The notes below the pieces were generated by a model. The model did not search any database and was not told the origin of the DNA. It saw only the letters and a list, made by a program, of their open reading frames with translations. This document shows positions 55,985 to 64,000 of a stretch of 64,000 nt of DNA, piece by piece. The first letter of the stretch is position 1. Every line of letters starts with the position of its first letter. Source of the DNA: Turritopsis dohrnii (Eukaryota > Cnidaria > Hydrozoa > Anthoathecata > Oceaniidae); contig BQMF02000281.1 in the NCBI GenBank assembly GCA_027922465.2, positions 62,001 through 126,000 of the forward strand, written 5' to 3'. The translations under genes were made by a program, and so were the position numbers.

Positions 55985-56262
55985 ATGGTGATGGTGTAGT
56001 GGTTAGTACTTTAGTACCTTTGAGTGCGACAGCTGCGACCCGTGTTCGAGTCCAGTCATGTCGTATCTCAATACACCACTCCGATGCGCTTTAAAAGCAG
56101 CGTGTCAGACCATTAGGAGCCATCGACTGACTGCAAACTGGCCTTCGGGCAAGTTAGAGCAATGCTATACGTATCTCTAGCGGTAAGTCAACTAATAGTT
56201 GCAAGTCGGCGGGCGGAAGAACCAACCATTACAGATGGAAGCACAAGGACTAAAAACTCCCG

Positions 56263-56296
<34 letters not shown>
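55985..56296 (+). mobile_element. tRNA-derived SINE with (CTTA)n tail
   Basis: A-box TGGTGTAGTGG and B-box GTTCGAGTCC are spaced about 44 bases apart, as in RNA polymerase III internal promoters. A tRNA-unrelated body of about 220 bp follows (containing gtcagaccattaggagccat) and a microsatellite tail of acttacttactt. No acceptor-stem pairing is seen, so it is not a tRNA gene. Microsatellite tails suggest mobilisation by an L2/CR1-type LINE. Confidence 0.78.
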
Positions 56297-58219
56297 TTCG
56301 ATATACAGACGGCGGCGTATATCGAAAGGCAAGAAAACCTGGGTTCGAGTTTGTCTCGATTAAGAATAAAATTTGAAAGGCTATTGCAATGCGTGATTGT
56401 GTTCTGACTGCGTTTAGACTCCTCTATGAGCCTATTCATTCTTGGCACAAATACATAATGAAGACTGAATAAGTGAAGTTCATTATCTAGGCCCAACATA
56501 ACGCGTCCCTCCATCTCATTAAAAAGCTCAATGAACAGAATACCAACGTAGCTTTTGATGTCAACCGACAAACGTTCTAGTCGATGGTGGTGAACGGACC
56601 GACCTGTGATAAAATGGTTTATTTGCGGTGTCATATTTTTGCAGCATCCATCTAGCTACGGCGATATTTTCATGATCAATTTTCATTCTAATTTGAAAAC
56701 GGAATTGTTGTGAGCTTAATAAATCTAAAATGGTAGAAGCTTTGTTGCTTGTAGAACACTTTTAAAAAAAGCGGTCTCCACTTGATAAGTTGATGGTAAC
56801 CCATCACGGGGTTTGCACACCTTGATTATATTTTTCGTCACCTTTTTTCGACACGGGATTTGCGTACATCATTTTTGAAGTAAAATGTGGTTACTAGTTA
56901 TCTATATAAATGTAAGTTGCAATCTGGTGTTGAGGTATTTTTTCATAAGCAATCGATTTTAGACTTAACACTTGCTTTTCGTCAATTATTTTAATAGGTC
57001 TTCCTGGTTTTCCCTCCCTCCCTATTGCTCTTACACCCCACCACCCCACCACCCTACCACCAATAACATCAGTGAGAACAAAATTACGGAGAATTTCAGT
57101 ATAGAATTTTCGAAACGTTAAAATTGTAACACTGTCACATTAAAAACGGCAATTATCAGCCCATTTATGCTTAAAAAGATGTAGCACGATATCGATAAAC
57201 GGACGACGGCGTACATCGACTTATATCGAAAAGGCAAGATACCCTGGGTGCGATGTTGGTAATCAACAATTTTTTGACTCACCCCGGAAAGACGGGATTT
57301 TTTTTGTTTTCCATATGATCAGAAAAAAATTTGTGAAAAGCTCCATATGATCAGTCCGAATTAACGAAACTTTGGGCCGCCTGACGGCGCTATAAAATAT
57401 ACATGATAAAAAAGAACATCTTTTATTCAATTCTGAAAGTTTTATGGTTGAAACTGTCATGGGAAATCATGAGTAATCATGAGTTTCGAAATTTCTTACT
57501 AATACGATATTTACGAATTTCTTATTAATACGGTCATAAAAGCCAATAGAAGCTTGTATTTTAATAGTGCTTGAGGGAGATTCATAACTGTTTTCATCAA
57601 AGTGAGCTTTATTTGATTTGATTTACAACAGTTTTTCTTCTCTTTTTATGCGTCCATGGTAACAGACGTAGCAACAGACTTTGATAATTAGTATCTATAA
57701 AAATCTTAGAAAACTAAAGATGAGGAAGAGGATGAAGAACAAAATCGAAAAACTGACTTTCGTCTATCTCGTGAAACAAACTATAGTCGAAACATTCCTG
57801 AGAGAGTTACACTTGTGTGTATTTTTATATTTAGCATTTTTCTGAGAAGGTTCTGAGAAGTGGTGTTTGCTGTTGGGCAGCTGTTTGCTGTTGGGCAGTT
57901 TAAAAGTTCTATAGGTTTATCTAACAACACTCGATCATTACTTGATCATTACTTGCTTGTGAATAAAACTTTATTTTTTCTATATGGTTAAGCGAGCAAA
58001 TTACTGTTTAATGCCTCGTTGTTTTAAATGAAAAAATCGAGCATTTACTTAATACACTCTCTTCGTTTGAACTTTGAACCCAGACAAAGAGATTGAACAT
58101 TGTGTGGAAGTATATGACTGTTTTGTAACAACGTTTTTCATCTGGTTTCTTGTAAAAGATTTTTGTTAGATAATTGTTCTTCTTTTACAGGAAATCACCA
58201 CCTGACTATTCTTCCAGAA
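56297..58219. other. Intergenic upstream of the GPCR gene
   Basis: A short sequence (acggcgtacatcgac / gcggcgtatatcgaaaggca, followed by accctggg or acctgggttcgag) occurs at 56300-56350 and again at 57190-57255. A splice acceptor (ttcttcttttacag) ends at 58189, so a 5' untranslated exon of the GPCR probably lies in this interval. No coding gene is recognised. Confidence 0.45.
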
Positions 58220-59245
58220 ATGTACAATAACACAACAGCCTCGTTTACAGTTCTTAGTGCACAAACAAGAATTTCATTGGCTATCTATTTTTGCATCATT
58301 GTTATCCTATCCACTTGTTTCAATGGTATGCTGCTACACATCCTTCGGTCAGTCAAGTCTCTGCATTCGATTTCACATGCGTTCATATGTAACTTGGCAA
58401 TCGGAAATTTGGTGACCACCTTGTTAAAAGTGCCCTTTGATATTAACTTTCATTTGAGGGGCTTCTTTCCACAGAATGTGTTTTTGTGTGGTATGGCAAA
58501 AGTGTTGTTCATGGCCTCACTTCCCATGAGCGTGTTGAACTTGACAGCTTTGACGTCTGAGCGTCTTATCACTATCGTTTTTCCATTGAAGAAAAAACTT
58601 TATTTCACCAACACCGCGACAATGTTGATTATCTCTTTCATTTGGTTTTATTCGATCCTCGTTGGACTGTTTCCAGTCTTGTATCAGGGGGAAAATGCCG
58701 TCAAACTATCGGGAACTAACTGCTTTCTATATTTCACGGTGGGCTACTCGCTGTTTCAAACCATTACGAATTTATTTATTCCCATTGTCTCGATCGCCGC
58801 GATGAATGCATGGATCTTTTTGGTTGCCAACCGTCAATCAGCGCGAATTATTGAACAAACACATAGTTTCCAGGTCTCCCGAAGAAGATCAAGTTGGTTT
58901 AGTATTAACATAAAAGCCGCCAAGCGAATCTGTTTGCTCGTCGTCGTTTTTTTGTTTTGTTGGCTTACATACGTCATCATTGTTCTGTGTAATGTACTTT
59001 GTGTTTCCTGTTATAATCCGCTGACCACATGGATTGGCAATGCGATCAACTATTCAGAAGCGTTTTTGAATCCTTTGTTGTATGGGTTTATGAACAAAGA
59101 TATAAGAAAGCAGATTTTAAAAGAGTGTGGTCGGTTTTACAACAGCAGGTCATCAAGTGAAGTGTATCTTGAAGTTGCTACTCGTAGAATGTTGAGATCA
59201 CCGTCAACTCTGAACAGGATGTCGTCGCAAGATACTGCAATGTGA
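58220..59245 (+). CDS. Orphan class A (rhodopsin-like) G protein-coupled receptor
   Basis: 341 residues from the ATG at 58220, chosen because an acceptor at 58189 marks the upstream sequence as spliced 5' UTR. There are seven hydrophobic segments: about 20-42, 54-76, 90-112, 134-156, 178-202, 236-260 and 270-290. There is a potential N-glycosylation site (NNTT) near the N-terminus. Cys90 at the top of TM3 and Cys168 in the second extracellular loop can form the conserved disulphide. TM5 has P188, TM6 has FCWLT (247-250, CWxP lacking the proline), TM7 has NPLLY (284-288), then an amphipathic helix 8. Unusual features: the DRY box reads SER (113-115), TM1 lacks the GN pair, and TM2 has LAIGN instead of LAxxD, so the sodium-site Asp is absent. 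Ligand unknown; the closest general type is lineage-specific cnidarian orphan receptors. Confidence 0.88.
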   Translation: MYNNTTASFTVLSAQTRISLAIYFCIIVILSTCFNGMLLHILRSVKSLHSISHAFICNLAIGNLVTTLLKVPFDINFHLRGFFPQNVFLCGMAKVLFMASLPMSVLNLTALTSERLITIVFPLKKKLYFTNTATMLIISFIWFYSILVGLFPVLYQGENAVKLSGTNCFLYFTVGYSLFQTITNLFIPIVSIAAMNAWIFLVANRQSARIIEQTHSFQVSRRRSSWFSINIKAAKRICLLVVVFLFCWLTYVIIVLCNVLCVSCYNPLTTWIGNAINYSEAFLNPLLYGFMNKDIRKQILKECGRFYNSRSSSEVYLEVATRRMLRSPSTLNRMSSQDTAM

Positions 59246-62200
59246 TGGTTGGAATGAAGGCCTCAGAACATGGATTATAATTATATATGATAAAGCAATA
59301 CAGATCTACTAGACACTGGACAGTTTTATTTATCAGCCATGTTTTTGTTAGATCAAATACATTTAATTTTTCTTTACTAAAAAGAATTTCATCATCACTT
59401 GCTGGTTTTTTCTTTTATACAAAATTTTTAATGCTTCAAGATAATGTGCTCTACTACGCACAACAATTTAGAACGATTGTTGACTTGTGAATGAGGGGTG
59501 TTTCTTCGACCTCATCGTAAAGACGTTTTTCTCTTGTGTAAAGCAAGCAATAGTTTGACAGCTACCTCTTTTTTGCGTTAATACAGGAAAGAAAGCAAGT
59601 ATACGAAAATCATGGGACACACACTGACAAAGATAAGAATAAGAATCGAGGATTTCTCGTCACAGTTCACACAAAATGGTCGTTCAACCTCCTTGCAGAA
59701 ATCTTTAACGCTTTCTTGTATGATCTGTCGAGGTGATTGCTGAATGTGAGGATGGGATATAATACACCTTTCCCGAGTTTGTTTTTATATGTCGTAACAT
59801 GGCTGTAACGTCAGTACGGGCCTCGTCTCTGTCTTGATAATTACCGAAAATTTTCCCACTGCAATTTGCAAATGAGCAAAATTGTTAACCTCATAATTGC
59901 CAAATAACAAAAGAATACATCAAAACGAGGCTCGTGCTGACACTACAGCCAGAATACGACATATAAAAACGAACTCGGGAAAGGTGTATTCAACTCCAAG
60001 GTATGATGTAGTGATGTTTATAAGGTTGTCCTTGTACGACAGCTGTAGTGATCTGGGAATCGTTTCGCAGTGCCAATGTAGAGGCTTGAGGAAGCGACAG
60101 CTAGGTTATCAGGGCGTCATCAGGGTGTCATTCTTTAAAGGCTATGCTTGTATAACCTAGAACAAGATTGGAAGTTCGTACTTTAATGTTCGTGTCAATA
60201 GTTACGATGTTATAATCTCTTTTTGATGATGCAATCCCTTTTTGAAATATGATGAGAATATCCAGAGAATCATACGTAAAAGCACCATCAGAATTGAACA
60301 CACATACATCTTATTTTCTAATTTGCCTCGTTCAACCAAAAATAAACTCATGCTTTTGCTTGTTGAACATATCATATTTAGTTCTCACATCGAGTCATCG
60401 AGTGAATAACGACTGAATCTCTTACACTTCGAGTTGTTTTACATTCATGGTTTTAAATAATTGAAACTCTTTCGTATAAAAGCTATTCATCAGAACAACA
60501 GTCAGAGGTGTTTTGACGAGGTCACTGAAATCGTCATGTAATATAACACGATCTTCCATATTGTTGGTTGCAGAAGGATTTCACCCAAAAATAAAAAACT
60601 TGTAAAATTTATTTGTTGAGTTGACGACATTTGATAATTCTTTCGGATCGGATGGTGACTGGATTTTATAAGCTTTGATTAGTTATCAGAAAAATGCGAC
60701 TGACTTTCAATTTCACAGGGAAGGACGAGGTGCTGTGCTCATTGATATGTGTCAAGGGAGATACCAGATAATCGATTACGTCTGTTATGTGCAGTGTGTT
60801 TCAAACACACTGTATTTTGCTGGGATTTTATCTTACCCAATGGATCAGTCTGATCGCAGAGAAGTCAGTACTTTTGTTATGTGAACTTTCAGGTTTTGAA
60901 CAAGACAAAGTTGACTGTTATTGCAACTAACATAGATCCACTCTGTAGATTTCAGTTTTGATTTTCTCTATGAAAAGATTTTTATAGTTATCTTAAAAAA
61001 CAACGTCACCTCTTATCGGATTAGTTATTTCTTTATCACATTCTCTTAGTAAACAAATATATTCATCGTTCTCATGTTACTCAAGCTTGTATCCTTCTGA
61101 AGTGATTCTTCATTATAGTGAATGTAAATGCTCAACAGTAATTAGTTTCTTATTTTTCACTTTGTGTTGACGTATGTGTTTTGCAGCATCCAACGTTGGT
61201 AGTCAAACTATTTCTTCAACGGATCATCGTAACAACCTAGTGTCCTGTGGTAGAATTTTATGGGGTAGGAAGTAATTTCAATTTTTTAAAAGAATTGTCC
61301 AGTGGTCTCTGGCTTCTCAGAAACAGCATATTTCCAGTGGTATCTTAGGTTCATAACCACTGAAATCCAATCTCTGATCGATGGATTAAAATAACCATCA
61401 ATCCATCCAGGGATGCCATCAACTCGACATCAACATTTCAACTAGGTATTGAATGCAACAATCTTGATATCACAGTTTGAGAAACCATAAAAACACCATA
61501 ATTTCTTTGGGATATTTTTACTGTTTTCAAATATTAGAAATATTTTAAGTATTTTAAGAACTTTTAAGGTAACTTGGAACCAGTTTGTCTTCCAATAGAT
61601 TAGGACAGTCACTTCGTTACGGTAAGGTGAATTGAACCTCAAGTCCCAAGAAACTATAGATGCAGTTAAACTATATAGACGACTTGTATTTAGCTAAATT
61701 ATATAACCGTAGAAATAACCATATTTTAACCGTATGAAAATTCTAGATCTAGCAAAGTTTTCATGTACATACAGATTTCCCTTCATTCATAACAAAACCG
61801 GAAAACTGCAAAGAATTTTTGTTAGCGCATGCGTTAAAGCAGGATCCGTGGTCACACCAGTACAGGCTGGTCTTTAATAGGCTGCACAAAACTCACGTGA
61901 CCCTCTAGTCCATGGGAAAGAAAATACAGCATACTCAGACGACGCAGTTCGAGTGACAAAATGTACGAGTTATCGAGTGATAGAATATTCGAATTCTCGA
62001 GTGTTGTGAGTGTTGTGACACATTAAATTGACATCAGGGTTCTGAACGCAATTTTAATGAACTCTGGATACTTTATTCATCTTTTGTTTGGATATATTAT
62101 TTACAGTTAAAAATTCAGCTTTACATACATACATATGGATAAGTACAATATTTATAATTTTATCAGTTTTTCATACTTGAGCATAAATTAAAGCAAAAGC

Positions 62201-62464
62201 CTGGGAACAAGCATAAATTAAAGATGGGGGAATGAATGCTGGTATAAATTAATGAGGACCGCTGGTATAAATTAATGAGGAGGGCTGACTTGGAAGCAAC
62301 TGAAAAGGGTAATTGACTGTGTGTATAAATTAAAGATGAACAAACAACTTCGAACAACAACAATGTACGACGTAATATCACAAAGGATGGTTTGCTACAA
62401 AAAGATCTATAATTTAAGTAATATAGATGTTTTTTAAACACGAAGAAGAAGAGCATGAACCTGA
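59246..62464. other. Intergenic between the GPCR and SOX genes
   Basis: It contains a fold-back element (see 59761-59990), a perfect 21-base palindrome at 60792-60812 (cagtgtgttt either side of one base) and a duplicated phrase gctggtataaattaatgagg at about 62238-62280. The last lies just downstream of the SOX stop codon, probably in or near its 3' UTR. No gene is recognised. Confidence 0.45.
59761..59990. mobile_element. Fold-back MITE
   Basis: Arms of about 65-70 bp are inverted: left aatacacctttcccgagttt onwards, right its complement ending aaggtgtatt, with a few mismatches over the arm. The loop is about 90 bp. Confidence 0.65.
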
Positions 62465-63814
62465 TCAAGCTGAAGGTGGCGGAGTCCCTTCTCCGTTGAT
62501 GTTTTCCATGTCATCATCATCAGGCTCAGCATGATCATTCTTTATTGCTTTCTCACGACTCTCAGGAGGAGAAGGAGAGTGTTTCTCTTTTCGTTCGTCG
62601 TCCACGTGTTCATGTGGTTCTTGATATCTCTTATGAACAGTACGAACGCAATCCGGACAATCACAACGGGAAGACACATCGCCATGATAGGACCTGACAT
62701 CGCGGTGAGAAATATACTTAGAATGATATCCAACACTGCTCGGAACGTATTGGACTGTAGGCACGACACAGCATTCCTTATAACACGCTTCAGGAGATCT
62801 ATGCGTGTGCGAGGAACGCGACTGCAGTACCACAGGCACAGGAACAACATAGGGGGTTGAGCTGCGATATTCTGTTGGTGGTGGACTATAACGATCGTAT
62901 TTCTCATATGTGTAACTGTATTTATCATCTCCATATCGTCGCTCCTCCATTACCCGTGCTTGCTCTTTTAATTTTTCTCCCAGTAAATCATCCACACCTT
63001 TCTTTTTTAGACTAGGTTTCGATGAAAATACTTTCTTCCCTTCCTCAAATGATTCGCTACAAGGAGAGTTTCTCTTTTCACCTATCTCCTCCATGGAGCT
63101 ATTTTCCTGTGATACATCATTTGAATATCGCTCCTTTGGTGTCGTATTTTGATGTTCTCGCGGAGAAATATTCCTATGTTCACGAGGTGGAGGAGGACTT
63201 CGCCGATAATATTCCCGCGGTGGAGAATAAGAACGGTATACAAGTTCTGGGCTCCTCCTGCGATGATAATACCTGTCCACGGGACTTCTCGATCGGTGTG
63301 TGTTATTCGGGCTGTGGGATCTATAGTGATACGGGTAATGAATAGTAGTCATACCGTCAGGAATACTGACCACACGAGCTGGTAAATAATGATGATGATT
63401 AGCACGGTGATAACTAGCGTATGTTGGACCATTCATACTGCCAGATCTAGATTGAGGATATTCCGGGATAGGAATGCTTGTGGGACGTGATATTGGAGAA
63501 CCGAGCGTTAGTTTATCTTGATTTATCAAGCTGACTTTGGGTTTTCGTTTGGGTCGATACTTATACTCGGGATGTTCCTGCATATGGAGATGACGCAAGC
63601 GCTTCGCTTCTTCCGCGTAAGGTTTTCTTTGTTCTTCGGTCAGTAATTTCCATGAAGCGCCAAGACGCTTGGAAATTTCTGAGTTATGCATTTTAGGGTT
63701 GGCTTCACTGATTTTGCGTCGTTCAATTCTGGACCATACCATGAATGAATTCATAGGACGCTTAATATGACCCTTCTTGTTATCGCCATCCATTTGACCC
63801 ATAGGCGAATCCAT
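62465..63814 (-). CDS. SOX-family HMG-box transcription factor with an RS-like region
   Basis: A single open frame of 449 residues. The HMG box spans about residues 15-94 and begins [20 protein letters not shown], with [20 protein letters not shown] and [12 protein letters not shown]; the RPMNxFMVW signature is SOX-diagnostic. Residues are mixed between groups B and C (IERRKI as in Sox[16 protein letters not shown] as in SoxB), so no orthology is assigned. SOX proteins bend DNA at ACAAT-type sites. Unusually, residues 165-225 are Arg/Ser/Pro/Tyr-rich like an SR-protein RS domain ([25 protein letters not shown]). A Cys cluster (CDCPDC) lies in the C-terminal third, followed by an acidic end. 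A T-rich tract and AG about 24 bases upstream of the ATG indicate a spliced or trans-spliced 5' leader. Confidence 0.93.
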   Translation of the reverse strand: MDSPMGQMDGDNKKGHIKRPMNSFMVWSRIERRKISEANPKMHNSEISKRLGASWKLLTEEQRKPYAEEAKRLRHLHMQEHPEYKYRPKRKPKVSLINQDKLTLGSPISRPTSIPIPEYPQSRSGSMNGPTYASYHRANHHHYLPARVVSIPDGMTTIHYPYHYRSHSPNNTHRSRSPVDRYYHRRRSPELVYRSYSPPREYYRRSPPPPREHRNISPREHQNTTPKERYSNDVSQENSSMEEIGEKRNSPCSESFEEGKKVFSSKPSLKKKGVDDLLGEKLKEQARVMEERRYGDDKYSYTYEKYDRYSPPPTEYRSSTPYVVPVPVVLQSRSSHTHRSPEACYKECCVVPTVQYVPSSVGYHSKYISHRDVRSYHGDVSSRCDCPDCVRTVHKRYQEPHEHVDDERKEKHSPSPPESREKAIKNDHAEPDDDDMENINGEGTPPPSA

Positions 63815-64000
63815 TTTTTTCCAAAATCTTCTTTTTTCTAAATAAAATACGAAAGGAACTCAAGACATCTTCGATCGTTTTCATATCTTCTCATTCCAGT
63901 CCATATTTTTTTTTACAAAAAAGCCATTTATACATTTTCACAACAAAGCAGCTTGCAGTAGTATGTATGTAGAATAGAATATTCAAAAAATGTCGTATGT

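Noticed and set aside
55985..56060. Possible tRNA gene
   Set aside because: A and B boxes are present but no acceptor or anticodon stem closes, and a long body with a microsatellite tail follows; it is a SINE.
60675..60884. 69-residue plus-strand frame around a palindrome
   Set aside because: No splice sites or homology; the palindrome at 60792-60812 alone does not support coding.
62542..62934. 130-residue minus-strand frame and plus-strand frames over the SOX gene
   Set aside because: They overlap the SOX coding region in other frames and show no motif; shadows of a biased coding sequence.

Overview
The window is AT-rich animal nuclear DNA: genes are split by many small GT-AG introns, and transposable elements are dense. 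The gene set (COG6, a CEP63/DEUP1-type centrosomal protein, a CASK-like kinase, a SOX factor, a SNAG zinc-finger factor, an orphan class A GPCR) is metazoan. The AT-rich, intron-rich layout with pogo/Tigger, CR1/L2-type and Penelope-like elements fits a cnidarian, perhaps a hydrozoan. That placement is inference; no species marker is visible.

Layout. 0.2-7.4 kb, minus strand: the N-terminal kinase half of a CASK-like gene that runs off the left edge. 7.4-17.3 kb: intergenic, with a decayed LINE, diverged dispersed repeats and three inverted-repeat layers nested inside each other (12.9-17.0 kb). 17.3-26.9 kb, plus strand: COG6, 19 exons reconstructed in phase; its first intron holds a TA-flanked non-autonomous element and a Penelope-like element. 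27.0-35.2 kb, minus strand: CEP63/DEUP1-like gene, 16 exons in phase, converging on COG6 with 97 bp between stop codons. One of its exons lies inside a miniature inverted-repeat element, and one intron hosts a complete pogo-like transposon. 35.6-39.0 kb: three LINE remnants, one inserted into another in opposite orientation. 39.6-42.8 kb, plus strand: an 8-exon gene for an unrecognised 257-residue protein. 43.9-47.0 kb, plus strand: a SNAG-domain C2H2 zinc-finger gene. 47-58 kb: no convincing host gene, but many terminal-inverted-repeat elements, a mariner-like transposase scrap, Tigger-type remnants and a tRNA-derived SINE. 58.2-59.2 kb, plus strand: an intronless-ORF GPCR. 62.5-63.8 kb, minus strand: a single-exon SOX gene.

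The host genes do not form a pathway. COG6 acts in Golgi tethering, CEP63 at centrosomes, and the CASK-like kinase, GPCR and two transcription factors are unrelated. What unifies the window is its mobile DNA. The most interesting items are (1) a pogo-like transposon carrying, between its inverted repeats, an intact divergent ORF for a HIRAN-like protein next to a broken transposase; (2) a Penelope-like element whose two inverted terminal copies each fold as a minimal hammerhead ribozyme; (3) a CEP63 exon whose acceptor, body and donor all lie inside a 491-bp inverted-repeat element, the donor being the tip of the terminal repeat.

All exon models were built by hand from splice consensus and phase, with family recognition from memory. 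No alignment or database search was run.
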